Source: Fidelibacterota bacterium
Lineage (GTDB): Bacteria > Fidelibacterota > Marinisomatia > Marinisomatales > TCS55
Assembly: GCA_014239435.1 (NCBI GenBank)
Contig: JAAZYX010000020.1
Coordinates: 62,001 to 126,000 of the forward strand
DNA: 64,000 nt
Direction of reading: 5' to 3'
The notes beneath the pieces were generated by a model. That model worked only from the letters and a program-made list of their open reading frames with translations. It was not told the DNA's origin and did no database searches. Position 1 is the first letter of the stretch. Each line of letters starts with the position of its first letter. Below are positions 9,039 through 17,883 of this stretch, piece by piece. Both the position numbers and the translations under genes were made by a program.

Positions 9039-10397
9039 TTAATGCTCCTTATTCTGTATTTGTCTTACCAAAACCCTGTTCCCGTCCACGGACAGAATCT
9101 TAACAGGGTCACCCTTATTAATAAATGTTCCTTCGGTTATTACAAAAATGCGCTGTTCCTGAACCAATATCCAGCCTGATGGGCGCAAATCTGTATCGGC
9201 CGTACCTGAATAGCCTTCCAGATTTTCCAACCCGATGAAAGATGAGTAGCCTTCTTTCCGGCTTTCCATTCCCGGTGCCGTCAATTTCGCCCAAAAATTG
9301 GTTTTTGTAATGACTTTAAATAAAAGTACCAGCCCAACCAGTCCTCCAATTATTCCAATGGTCAGCCCCGTAACAGCATCAGACATTGCTTCAGGCCCAA
9401 TGGGGATTTCAGGAAGCAAAAGTTCATAAAGTCCCCAAAGAAGTACAATAATCCCCGCTACGCCCGCAACTCCAAAACCTGGAATGAATACTATTTCCGC
9501 AAGAAGGAGTAAAACTCCAACAAGAATGATAATGAAATCAGTTGCTGTCGCCAGTTTGGCAATGTAAGAAGCGCTTAATGATAAAACCAGGCAGACTCCG
9601 CCAAAAGTACCCGGAATTCCCCAACCCGGACTTTGTAATTCAAATAATATACCAAGAAATCCAAATGTCATAAGCAGGGAAGCGACGATAGGATTTGTTA
9701 GAAATCGCACTACATTTTCAGACCAGTTTTCTGAACGAGATTTTATTTTAGCGCCCGGTAGCCCGATTGCAATCAATACATCTTCAATTGACTCGGTTTC
9801 ACCGTCAGCAATCTTATATTTTAGCGCCAGATTCGTAGTAAGAGTTATCAGCCTTCCTTTTTTTCTGCCTTCAATGTCCGTGACTTCCAAAGAATCTCCA
9901 TTAAAAACAAGATGGGTAAAACTCAAACTGTCATCAACCATACCACGTGCAATAGTGACATCTCTTCCTCTTGCTTCTGCCGTTGATGCCATTTCTTCTC
10001 GCATGTAACTGATCACTTTTTCTGACGCTTTATTTCCCTGCATATCAACGGCCGTCGCAGCACCGATGGTACCGCCTCCCGTCATATAAATTTTTTCGCA
10101 GGATAAGGAAATAAGTGCACCGGCTGAAATAGCTCGCCGGTTAACAAAAGCTACCGTTAAAATTTTTGTACCCAGAATTGCGTCTTTAATTTGCGTAGCT
10201 GCATCTACTCTTCCACCCGGTGTCTCAATATCAAATATAACGGCGGCAGCGCTGTCTTTTTCCGCAGTTTCCAATACACGCTCAATATATGGCGGCAATC
10301 CAAGATCAATAACTCCTGATATTGTAATTTTGTAAACGACATTTTCTGAAAACGCCGCCGAAATCATTACTAAAAAGTATATAAGTATATTTTTCAT
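9039..10397 (-). CDS. NfeD family protein with N-terminal ClpP-class serine protease domain
   Basis: The chosen ATG at 10397 gives 452 residues with a signal peptide (about 1-17). A TTG six codons upstream would put polar residues ahead of the signal, so I reject it. The N-terminal half is a ClpP-fold membrane-bound protease: E-T-P-G-G-R-V-D, then R-A-I-S-A-G-A with the likely nucleophile serine, then [10 protein letters not shown]. Four to six membrane helices follow (about 235-370), then a C-terminal OB-fold NfeD domain. NfeD1b proteins pair with SPFH proteins and probably process or gate them. It is the first gene of the NfeD-FloA-orf163 operon. Confidence 0.9.
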   Translation of the reverse strand: MKNILIYFLVMISAAFSENVVYKITISGVIDLGLPPYIERVLETAEKDSAAAVIFDIETPGGRVDAATQIKDAILGTKILTVAFVNRRAISAGALISLSCEKIYMTGGGTIGAATAVDMQGNKASEKVISYMREEMASTAEARGRDVTIARGMVDDSLSFTHLVFNGDSLEVTDIEGRKKGRLITLTTNLALKYKIADGETESIEDVLIAIGLPGAKIKSRSENWSENVVRFLTNPIVASLLMTFGFLGILFELQSPGWGIPGTFGGVCLVLSLSASYIAKLATATDFIIILVGVLLLLAEIVFIPGFGVAGVAGIIVLLWGLYELLLPEIPIGPEAMSDAVTGLTIGIIGGLVGLVLLFKVITKTNFWAKLTAPGMESRKEGYSSFIGLENLEGYSGTADTDLRPSGWILVQEQRIFVITEGTFINKGDPVKILSVDGNRVLVRQIQNKEH

Positions 10398-10483
10398 AAG
10401 TTGACAGTAAACCAAATTTCATTTCTGTGTTGGTGAATATAGCTTAGATTTGACATATCTGGCATACTTAAGCAAAACATTTT

Positions 10484-11350
10484 ATGTCCCTAACTGAAAC
10501 ATTCACCTATGTGTTCCTGAATCTTTTATCGAAGTGGTTTCAAGCTATATCACATACAAATCGAAACAGGATTGGCGACACGCTCGCGCGTTTTGCGTTT
10601 CGATGGATTCCAAAACGGCAAGATGAAGCCTTGAAAAATATACAAACTGCCTTTCCAGAAAAATCAATGGATGATCATGTAACCATATTGAAACAATGTT
10701 ACCGATCATTTATGATGAATGCAGTTCACTTTTTAGCATTTCCCAAATCATTTCATAATTTTGAATTCAATGTCGAGGGCAAAGAAATACTAGATCGTGC
10801 GTTAGCCAAAAAAAGGGGAGTTCTATTTATCACTGGCCACTGCGGTGCGTGGGAACTTTTGATCGCCTGGCTTGGAGTAAATAAATATCCTTTTGAAGGA
10901 GTAGCCGCCCAGCAGCGAAACCTTGGGTCAAATAAGCATTTTCAGGAGCGTAGAGAGTTTTTTGGGGTTAAACATATTTTCAGATCGTCGTCTGTTGAAA
11001 CGATGATCGGAACATTAAAATCGAAAAATATTCTAGGGATTGTATCCGATCAGGATGCGGGACCAAAAGGGGCATTTGTGTCCTTTTTCGGGAAAAATGC
11101 CTCCACCCCAAAAGGACCTGCCGTATTTCATTTAAAAACCGGGGCGCCAATGGTATTTGGCACAGCATTCTATGAAGGACAAAACACTTTCCATATTCAT
11201 ATCCAGGAAATAAATCCTAAAACAAATGACTCTGATACAATAACACAGACCTTCACGACGATGCTTGAAAACAAAATTAAACAATACCCTTCCCAATATT
11301 TCTGGTTTCACAGGCGATGGAAATCAGTAGATAAACACCAAACGTTATGA
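10484..11350 (+). CDS. LpxL/HtrB-type lipid A late acyltransferase
   Basis: The 288-residue protein has the family active-site motif H119-x4-E124 in G-H-C-G-A-W-E, and downstream D-Q-D and F-F-G segments characteristic of lysophospholipid/lipid A acyltransferases. These inner-membrane-associated enzymes add secondary acyl chains to Kdo-lipid A or its precursors. The ATG at 10484 follows an 86-base intergenic region shared with the divergent nfeD. Its stop overlaps tsaC by four bases. Which acyl chain or position it uses is not determinable here. Confidence 0.88.
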   Translation: MSLTETFTYVFLNLLSKWFQAISHTNRNRIGDTLARFAFRWIPKRQDEALKNIQTAFPEKSMDDHVTILKQCYRSFMMNAVHFLAFPKSFHNFEFNVEGKEILDRALAKKRGVLFITGHCGAWELLIAWLGVNKYPFEGVAAQQRNLGSNKHFQERREFFGVKHIFRSSSVETMIGTLKSKNILGIVSDQDAGPKGAFVSFFGKNASTPKGPAVFHLKTGAPMVFGTAFYEGQNTFHIHIQEINPKTNDSDTITQTFTTMLENKIKQYPSQYFWFHRRWKSVDKHQTL

Positions 11351-11916
11351 ATGTAATCAAGGCAAATCACCCGGGCGCAATTCCAATGGCCGCTACAGTA
11401 ATTCTGAGTGGAGGGATTATTGTATATCCCACAGATACAGTGTACGGTTTTGGGGCTGATGCAACCAATGATGAGGCTATCCAAAAACTCAATTCTTTAA
11501 AAAATCGTGACGGCCCCATGAGCATTGTTGCGCCTGATATTGATACCGTTAAAATTTGGGTAAACACAGATTCAGAAGCTTGGGAAACCATAAAAAATAA
11601 ATTAGGAGGAAAAACAACGGTAATTCTGCCCATTGTAGAAGGAGTTGTTTCTACATTGCTTCTCGGAAAAAACCAAACACTCGGCATTAGAATTCCAAAT
11701 CACACATTCCCAATAGGCCTTGTTCATACCCTAGGATTCCCCATTACAACAACAAGCGTAAATCGAACAGGAGAACCGGTTTGCACTAATCCTGAAACAA
11801 TAAAACAATCTTTTGAAGATGAAATCGGCCTCATTGTTGATGACGGCATTCTATCAACTATCGGATCTGATATTTATCTTTTTGAAAATAACGCATTTAC
11901 CACAATCCGTTCATGA
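11347..11916 (+). CDS. tsaC: Threonylcarbamoyl-AMP synthase (TsaC/Sua5/YrdC family)
   Basis: The 189-residue protein has the YrdC-fold start G-G-I-I-V-Y-P-T-D-T-V-Y-G (about residues 21-33), and the substrate-binding K-N-R-D-G-P-M-S-I corresponds to the K-x-R-x(3)-P-x-S/M motif. A T-T-S-V-N-R-T-G-E-P segment lies near residue 140. It makes L-threonylcarbamoyl-AMP for the t6A37 tRNA modification. It is of TsaC length, without the C-terminal Sua5 domain. It overlaps both neighbours by four bases. The YciO subfamily is a less likely alternative. Confidence 0.88.
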   Translation: MNVIKANHPGAIPMAATVILSGGIIVYPTDTVYGFGADATNDEAIQKLNSLKNRDGPMSIVAPDIDTVKIWVNTDSEAWETIKNKLGGKTTVILPIVEGVVSTLLLGKNQTLGIRIPNHTFPIGLVHTLGFPITTTSVNRTGEPVCTNPETIKQSFEDEIGLIVDDGILSTIGSDIYLFENNAFTTIRS

Positions 11917-12644
11917 ATCGAAATATTACCTATATTGGGTTTCTTTTTCTTTCTCATGCGATTGCGAATTTCCCCTTTAAACTGGGCGAAAGGTTTGACT
12001 ACACAGCCCAATTCAATTTTATTCCTGCTGGTGAAACATCCCTGGAATTCGTGTCAATTGATACACTTGGCCGTTATCCGGCTTTTCATATGGTGTATCT
12101 TGCGAGTACGGGAAAATACGCGGATAGGTTGTTTAAAATTCGGGACCGGGTGGATATGTGGTTAGATGAGAATGAGCTTTTTACTCACCGCCTCTCTAAG
12201 CGCATACATGAAGGGAATTATAAAAAAGAGATAGATACCAAACTCGATTATGAGAATAATATTGGTATTACAAACAAGGATACGGTACACATATCAAAAA
12301 AAGTACGAGACCCGTATTCGCTTTTTTACTATTTAAGGACCATTCCTTTGCCAATTGGTGATGTTTTTCCATTCTCAACATTTGAGTCCAATGAAACAAC
12401 CGATTTCAAATTAAAAGTAACAGGAAAAGAGACAATAAAAACTGAAGCGGGGAATTACTCATGCCTTGTTGTAAAACCTTATCGAGATGGAGAGACGCTT
12501 TTAAAAAATAAAGGGGATATGCAAATATGGTTCAGTGATGATGAAAACCGCATCCCTGTTCAAGTAGAAGTAAAATTGAAATTTGGAACGATGCTGATGA
12601 GGCTGAAAAAAATCAGTTCCCAAACAGACGGGAAAAATCATTGA
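11913..12644 (+). CDS. DUF3108 family exported protein
   Basis: The 243-residue protein has a short hydrophobic N-terminus (about residues 5-17), probably a signal peptide. The L-G-E-R-F-D-Y and F-I-P-A-G-E-T segments and the D-P-Y-S-L-F-Y-Y-L-R motif match the DUF3108 family, predicted periplasmic or outer-membrane-facing beta proteins with no proven function. It begins inside the end of tsaC (four-base overlap). Its last 32 bases are also coding on the opposite strand, as the C-terminal codons of rseP. Confidence 0.82.
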   Translation: MNRNITYIGFLFLSHAIANFPFKLGERFDYTAQFNFIPAGETSLEFVSIDTLGRYPAFHMVYLASTGKYADRLFKIRDRVDMWLDENELFTHRLSKRIHEGNYKKEIDTKLDYENNIGITNKDTVHISKKVRDPYSLFYYLRTIPLPIGDVFPFSTFESNETTDFKLKVTGKETIKTEAGNYSCLVVKPYRDGETLLKNKGDMQIWFSDDENRIPVQVEVKLKFGTMLMRLKKISSQTDGKNH

Positions 12645-13782
12645 ATAATACTGTTGCCATAACTAGCAAAAGAAATACCATTCCGACCTGCTGAATAATC
12701 ATCCTCGTTTTAACCGTTAGCGGCCTTCTAATGGTGCCTTCAATTAAAGTAATAAAAATATGCCCACCATCTAATCCGGGAATCGGCAGCAAGTTGATAA
12801 AGGCCAAATTCACTGATATGAGCGCCATGAAAATGAGCAAATCTGCCCAACCTCTCTCCGCGAATTGTCCCGCGAGCTGAGCAATCATGAGTGGTCCGCC
12901 TAATTCTTTTGGGGACGCTTGGCCGGAAAACAACATACGAAATGTATTTATAATCATACCAAAACCATTCACCGTAGAACCAAATCCTATGGTTGCCGCT
13001 GTTCCAAAGCTGATGGGGTTGTAAAATATTTTCGGTCGAACGCCAATAGCACCTAAAGTGTCCCCCGTTGTAGGATGAATCTGAAAATAAGTTGTAATAG
13101 ATTTTTCGTGAATTTCACCGTTCCGGTCCCATTCAAGATCAATCTCAGTATTTGGCAATTGGCGGATAATACCAGAAAGGTCTGACCAAGAATTAATTAC
13201 GGCATCATCAATGGCAATAATGCGGTCACCAGCAATAAGTCCCGCTTCATCCGCAGGTAACCCTGGAATAATTTCTTGAACTACGGGGTCTTTACTCGCT
13301 TCTGCTTGACCCGTGTGCCAGCTAACGCCTGTAAATAGAAAAAATGCAAGGACAGTATTCATTAAAATACCAGCACTCATAACCCATGTTTGCTGAAGCC
13401 GGGATTTGCTCATTAATTCGTAAGATTTATTCTCAATAGTTGCATCCAAATTTTCATCGATTGTGCCGGCCATTTTTACATATCCGCCAAATGGAATGAG
13501 AGCAAAACAATATTCAGTTCCGCTACCTTCTTTTCCATTGGATGTAATAAAATGTTCCTTTACCGGTGCCCATACAATTTTTCCGGCTTCATTTCTTTTA
13601 TAAAAGAACAGTTTAAGGTCCCATCCATTATCAGCGGATGTAAGGGAAATCAGCCTGGGAGGAAATCCTATTGAAAATCTGTCAACCCGAACTCCTACAG
13701 AGCGGGCCGCAAAAAAATGGCCAAGCTCATGAACAAGAATTAAAATCCCCAGAACAAAAATTGCAGCTGCAAGCGTCGTCAT
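12613..13782 (-). CDS. rseP: Site-2 zinc metalloprotease RseP
   Basis: The 389-residue membrane protein has the S2P zinc motif H18-E-L-G-H22 in its first helix and the second ligand motif L-P-I-P-G-L-D-G-G-H near residue 335. A single periplasmic PDZ domain lies at about residues 168-240. RseP cuts transmembrane segments, classically anti-sigma factor stubs and leftover signal peptides. It closes the envelope operon downstream of dxr with a 19-base gap. Many family members carry two PDZ domains; only one is visible here. A regulator substrate is not encoded in this window. Confidence 0.94.
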   Translation of the reverse strand: MTTLAAAIFVLGILILVHELGHFFAARSVGVRVDRFSIGFPPRLISLTSADNGWDLKLFFYKRNEAGKIVWAPVKEHFITSNGKEGSGTEYCFALIPFGGYVKMAGTIDENLDATIENKSYELMSKSRLQQTWVMSAGILMNTVLAFFLFTGVSWHTGQAEASKDPVVQEIIPGLPADEAGLIAGDRIIAIDDAVINSWSDLSGIIRQLPNTEIDLEWDRNGEIHEKSITTYFQIHPTTGDTLGAIGVRPKIFYNPISFGTAATIGFGSTVNGFGMIINTFRMLFSGQASPKELGGPLMIAQLAGQFAERGWADLLIFMALISVNLAFINLLPIPGLDGGHIFITLIEGTIRRPLTVKTRMIIQQVGMVFLLLVMATVLFNDFSRLFGN

Positions 13783-13801
13783 TATGTGTTTCTCCGAAAA
13801 A

Positions 13802-14953
13802 TCATGGGCGGAAGTTTACAACAAATTCTTTTGTCCAGCTTTCAATTTGAAGGATTATATCAAGGTTTGGATTATTATGAAAATCATGCGAATCGCATGC
13901 AGATTCAACAATTTTGGGAATATCAGTAAACGATATACTGCCGTCCAGAAATCTGTAGACTGCATGCTCATTTGCTACATTTAAAACGGCCGAGGCAGTA
14001 CCACCCTTTCGTAGAGCAGCGTAAGCCAATTGAATACATGGGAATCTTGTATTATCTGGCGGTTGGAATGTGAGTTCAGAATTTTTGAGTAAGTCCAACG
14101 ATTCCCAATCAGACGGATTGTGGCGTGGATATGTAAAGGCATATTGGATGGGAATCTTCATATCAGGAACTCCCAATTGTGCTTTTACCGATCCATCGGA
14201 AAATTCCACCATGGAATGAATAATAGATTGAGGATGAATTATTATTTCTATATCATCCGGCTTAGTTCCAAACAGCCAGTGTGCCTCTATCACTTCAAGC
14301 CCTTTGTTCATCATGGTTGCAGAATCAATGGTTATTTTTTTACCCATATCCCAATTTGGATGGTTAAGCGCTTCATCAGGAGCAATATCTGAAAAACTGT
14401 TTACGTCTCTTTCTCGGAAGGGGCCGCCGCTTCCGGTAAGAATCAATTTGCTAACATCTTCCATGGATTCACCTGAAAGGCACTGCCAAATTGCAGAATG
14501 CTCACTATCAACAGGAAAAATTTCGGTTCCAGTTTTTGTTTTTGCAATGTTGATTAATTGACCTGCCATAACGAGACTTTCTTTATTGCTTAAGGCTACA
14601 TCATTGCCAGCTTCAATGGCCTTTAGTGTCGGTTCCATTCCAGCCGATCCAACCAAACCATTCAATAGAACATCTACCTCTTGGGACGCTATTTCCAGTA
14701 AACCGGCTCGACCTGTTAATACGTCTATAGATTCATTTTGTAATACACTCTTCACATCGATCGCAGAGTCTTCATTAACAATGCAGACAGCTTTTGGTCT
14801 GATTAAAAGAGCCTGTTCAGCAAGTTTTTCCGCATTGGAGTATGCAGACAGGTATTCAACCTGATATTCATTGCCCAATGCTTCCACAACATCAATCGCA
14901 TTTTTGCCTATTGAGCCGGTTGACCCTAGAATTGTAATTGTTTTAGACATCAT
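13802..14953 (-). CDS. dxr: 1-deoxy-D-xylulose 5-phosphate reductoisomerase
   Basis: The 383-residue protein begins T-I-L-G-S-T-G-S-I-G-K (NADPH site) and holds S-N-K-E-S-L-V and D-S-E-H-S-A metal and substrate residues, then N-H-P-N-W-x-M-G. It converts DXP to MEP, the first committed step of the non-mevalonate isoprenoid pathway. Two adjacent ATGs (14953 and 14950) are possible starts; the TGA of the preceding gene overlaps them. ispD, ispF and ispE lie elsewhere in this window, so the MEP pathway is clearly in use; dxs, ispG and ispH are not here. Confidence 0.96.
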   Translation of the reverse strand: MMSKTITILGSTGSIGKNAIDVVEALGNEYQVEYLSAYSNAEKLAEQALLIRPKAVCIVNEDSAIDVKSVLQNESIDVLTGRAGLLEIASQEVDVLLNGLVGSAGMEPTLKAIEAGNDVALSNKESLVMAGQLINIAKTKTGTEIFPVDSEHSAIWQCLSGESMEDVSKLILTGSGGPFRERDVNSFSDIAPDEALNHPNWDMGKKITIDSATMMNKGLEVIEAHWLFGTKPDDIEIIIHPQSIIHSMVEFSDGSVKAQLGVPDMKIPIQYAFTYPRHNPSDWESLDLLKNSELTFQPPDNTRFPCIQLAYAALRKGGTASAVLNVANEHAVYRFLDGSISFTDIPKIVESACDSHDFHNNPNLDIILQIESWTKEFVVNFRP

Positions 14954-15666
14954 CTAAAACTCGTTAGTACGTCAAATGAGAAAAATACAGTATTTGGATG
15001 AAAATGAATTTGGGTTCCAACCATCCATCTGTTTATTGGCCAATTAAACCCAATAAACACGAAATTTGTCTGACCTTCAATGGTACTAGGGATTTCATCT
15101 TCTGAAACTAATGATATATGAGCGCTGAAAAGATTTACACCAAAACCAAAGTTTATGGGAACAAACCGCGTTTCAACTTTTTTGATAATTCTACTGTGAA
15201 TAGTCCGACAGCGAAAATTTGATGGGCCATCTAAATATCCAAAATTCATCGATAAATCTGTTGAATTTTTTCCCTCTTTGTTGAGCATCAAATCAAATCC
15301 ATAGCTGGATACCTGAACCATATTTTTCCCCGAATTGAAGCCGCTGATAGAGCCGTTTAAATTTAAATTATCCGAAACGATATATGAACCATTCAACGAT
15401 GGAAAGCCAAGTAGGGGGTTTTCACCAAACCCTTTTCCGGACATGTCCACCGCCAAACCATAAGAAACACCTGCATGAAACCTTTTATTATCAATATGAA
15501 TTGAGGATATCGGGCTACCTATCATAAAAGATATGCTTCGGGTAAATGGTTCTACCCGTTCTTGGAATTGAGATGATGGAACAGAGCTTAAATCAAAAGA
15601 AGGCCATTGCGGTAAAGCAATGGATTGTACAAGAAGAAGCGATAATACAAATTGTTTTATGATCAT
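14950..15666 (-). CDS. Unknown exported beta-rich protein between lpxA and dxr
   Basis: I do not recognise a family. The 238-residue protein has a signal peptide (about residues 1-19) and then alternating polar/hydrophobic strands with Gly, Asn and Ser turns, as in a small outer membrane barrel or surface protein. There is no catalytic motif. It does not end in the terminal aromatic typical of BamA clients (it ends S-F-R). It overlaps dxr by four bases and follows lpxA by 21 bases, so it belongs to the envelope operon. A structural role in the outer membrane is an inference from context. Confidence 0.72.
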   Translation of the reverse strand: MIIKQFVLSLLLVQSIALPQWPSFDLSSVPSSQFQERVEPFTRSISFMIGSPISSIHIDNKRFHAGVSYGLAVDMSGKGFGENPLLGFPSLNGSYIVSDNLNLNGSISGFNSGKNMVQVSSYGFDLMLNKEGKNSTDLSMNFGYLDGPSNFRCRTIHSRIIKKVETRFVPINFGFGVNLFSAHISLVSEDEIPSTIEGQTNFVFIGFNWPINRWMVGTQIHFHPNTVFFSFDVLTSFR

Positions 15667-15687
15667 AAAAATTCAACAAACTCTTGA

Positions 15688-16461
15688 TTAAATTATTCCC
15701 CGCTCGCTGTATTTTAAAAATTCAGCTACACGCAAAGCTTCGGGGAAATCATTCAATTCTTTCTGAATGGATTCAATAGCTTCGATTTTGGGTATTTTGG
15801 AGATATAGATCATACGATAAGCTTTTTTTATCGCAGCGACCGTTTCATTGCTAAACCCACGTCTTTCAAGTCCAATTTTGTTCAAACCTCTAAATTTTAG
15901 GGGTTCTCCTGCTGCCAAAATATATGGCGGCACATCCTGAACGGCCCTAAATCCGCCTCCAATAAAAACATGCGTTCCAATTTTTGTGAATTGATGCACA
16001 AGAACACATCCGCCTAATATTGCATATTCTTCCACTGTAACGTGACCGCCAAGGGTCGTTAAATTTGACATGATTACATTATTTTCGACAATACAATCGT
16101 GTGCAATATGGACGGTGGCCATTAATAGTACATTATTCCCAACTGTAGTTTTCCCTCTATCTAAAGTTCCGCGATTAATCGTGACGGATTCACGAATTGT
16201 TACTTTATTCCCGATTTCAACATGTGTTTCCTCGCCTTTAAATTTGAGATCTTGAGGAATTTCACCAATACTACAATTATGAAAAATATTGCATTGATTT
16301 CCGATCAATGTTCCTTTTTTAATGGTAGTGGAATTCCCAACTGAGGTACCCTCCCCAATTATTACGCCTTCTTCGACAATGGAGTAGGGACCTATAGATA
16401 CATTAGCATCAAGTTCAGCATTGGGATGTACCAATGCTGTAGGATGAATTAAAGACGAAAT
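15688..16461 (-). CDS. lpxA: UDP-N-acetylglucosamine O-acyltransferase LpxA, with a non-standard start
   Basis: The protein is a left-handed beta-helix of hexapeptide repeats with the LpxA motifs H-N-C-S-I-G-E-I-P-Q-D-L-K-F, V-H-I-A-H-D-C (catalytic His) and a C-terminal helical domain. It transfers a hydroxyacyl chain to UDP-GlcNAc as the first step of lipid A synthesis. The first standard start codon is TTG at 16434, but the conserved first coil (S-S-L-I-H-P-T-A-L-V-H-P) lies upstream in frame. The frame upstream of the TTG holds no ATG, GTG or TTG before it enters fabZ. An ATT at 16461, two bases after the fabZ stop, would give the usual N-terminus by translational coupling. I use that start; 16434 is the conservative alternative. 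Confidence 0.85.
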   Translation of the reverse strand: MSSLIHPTALVHPNAELDANVSIGPYSIVEEGVIIGEGTSVGNSTTIKKGTLIGNQCNIFHNCSIGEIPQDLKFKGEETHVEIGNKVTIRESVTINRGTLDRGKTTVGNNVLLMATVHIAHDCIVENNVIMSNLTTLGGHVTVEEYAILGGCVLVHQFTKIGTHVFIGGGFRAVQDVPPYILAAGEPLKFRGLNKIGLERRGFSNETVAAIKKAYRMIYISKIPKIEAIESIQKELNDFPEALRVAEFLKYSERGII

Positions 16462-16462
16462 A

Positions 16463-16918
16463 TTAGGTACCTGCGCGCTCGGTTAGGTTGGCCATAAAGG
16501 TTGCTTCCGCAACCAAATCTTCACCAACAAACACTTCACCGTGGAATTTACAGGCATTTAGTTTTCTTTTAATTAATCGAACAACAAATTTTAATTGATC
16601 GCCCGGCACAACGGGTTTTCTGAGTTTAAGATTTTCAACTCGGGATAGATGTAAGTTAGTCTTCAAGGGATCTTCCAGGCTGTGTAATAGAGAAAAGCAC
16701 CCCGCCTGACACATCGCTTCCAAAATGAGTACACCCGGCATAATCGGCGAACCGGGGAAATGTCCATTAAAAAATGGCTCATTTATCGTAACATTTTTTA
16801 TGGCGGTAATTTGTTCCCCGGGTACCATATCGATAATCTTGTCAATAAATACAAATGGGTACCGATGTGGGATTAGCCTGAGGATTTCATTGATATCCAG
16901 GGTATTGTTATTCCCCAT
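16463..16918 (-). CDS. fabZ: 3-hydroxyacyl-[acyl-carrier-protein] dehydratase FabZ
   Basis: The 151-residue hot-dog-fold protein has the motif H-R-Y-P-F near residue 18 and the active-site helix G-H-F-P-G-S-P-I-M-P-G-V-L-I-L-E-A-M with catalytic His and Glu. It dehydrates 3-hydroxyacyl-ACPs in fatty acid elongation, competing with LpxA for hydroxyacyl-ACP. The start ATG follows a good GGGAGG ribosome site at a spacing of six bases. It sits between lpxC and lpxA as a separate gene, unlike the fused LpxC-FabZ of many Bacteroidetes. Confidence 0.96.
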   Translation of the reverse strand: MGNNNTLDINEILRLIPHRYPFVFIDKIIDMVPGEQITAIKNVTINEPFFNGHFPGSPIMPGVLILEAMCQAGCFSLLHSLEDPLKTNLHLSRVENLKLRKPVVPGDQLKFVVRLIKRKLNACKFHGEVFVGEDLVAEATFMANLTERAGT

Positions 16919-16936
16919 CTTATCCTCCCGATATAT

Positions 16937-17866
16937 TTAATTAAATAATGACAGGTATTGACTGCGAATCATTTTAACAAACTCAACATTACTAGCGTGC
17001 CCACTTCTGGCAGCAGTTACGTGACCTTGAATAGGCATTCCAAGCAGGGCCAAATCCCCAATTAAATCCAATGCCTTGTGTCTTACAGGTTCATTTTTAA
17101 ATCTTAAAACTTTTCCATTCAAAATTCCATTGGCACCAAGGCTTATAGCTTCTTGGACTCCGAAATCCCTCTGAAGTGTATCTGCTTCTTCCTCATCAAT
17201 TTCTTTATCTACAATCACGATTGCATTATCCAAACTGCCGCCTTTAATAAGGCCTTGTTCTTTCAGCATTTCGACTTCGCTCAAAAAACAAAATGTTCTG
17301 GCGGGGGCAACTTCCTTAGCAAAATCTTCAGCCATATTGTAAATAGCCTCATACTGAGTCCCCAACTGTGGAAGAGAATAATCCACCATAAACGTAACTC
17401 TAAACCGGTCTGACGGAACGACGTGAATATCAATTTCTCTGTCCGCATCAGAATACATAACAGGTTTATCTATCACGAGAACGGACCTCGGTTTTGACTG
17501 TTCAACCACTCCAGCATCCAAAATAATATCGACAAAATCCTTTGCGCTTCCATCCATCACCGGCGCTTCTTTTTCAGTCAATTCAATTAGGATATTATCA
17601 ATTCGAAGTCCTGTAACAGCGGCAAGGGCGTGCTCAACAGTATGAATTCTAACACCGTTTTCTTCAATAGTTGTTCCGCGGGAAATATCTACTACATGTT
17701 CAATATCAGCACGAATTTCTGGGCACCCTGCAACATCTGTGCGTGCAAAGCGAATCCCATAATCCTCAGGTGCTGGGTTAAATGTTATTGTGCTTTCAAC
17801 TCCGGTATGAAGCCCCATTCCAACACAGGAGGCCGGCTTAGCAATTGTTTTCTGGTTTCTCTTCAT
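16937..17866 (-). CDS. lpxC: UDP-3-O-acyl-N-acetylglucosamine deacetylase LpxC
   Basis: The 309-residue protein has the zinc-binding H-T-V-E-H motif (about residues 75-79), the M-D-G-S-A segment, and R-H-K-A-L-D-L-I-G-D with the remaining His and Asp ligands and a later catalytic histidine in S-G-H-A-S-N. It performs the committed deacetylation of lipid A synthesis. The start is supported by a GGAGG site seven bases upstream. It follows lpxD by 17 bases and precedes fabZ by 18 bases. It lacks the C-terminal FabZ fusion seen in Bacteroidetes. Confidence 0.97.
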   Translation of the reverse strand: MKRNQKTIAKPASCVGMGLHTGVESTITFNPAPEDYGIRFARTDVAGCPEIRADIEHVVDISRGTTIEENGVRIHTVEHALAAVTGLRIDNILIELTEKEAPVMDGSAKDFVDIILDAGVVEQSKPRSVLVIDKPVMYSDADREIDIHVVPSDRFRVTFMVDYSLPQLGTQYEAIYNMAEDFAKEVAPARTFCFLSEVEMLKEQGLIKGGSLDNAIVIVDKEIDEEEADTLQRDFGVQEAISLGANGILNGKVLRFKNEPVRHKALDLIGDLALLGMPIQGHVTAARSGHASNVEFVKMIRSQYLSLFN

Positions 17867-17883
17867 ATTCTGCCTCCGGGATG

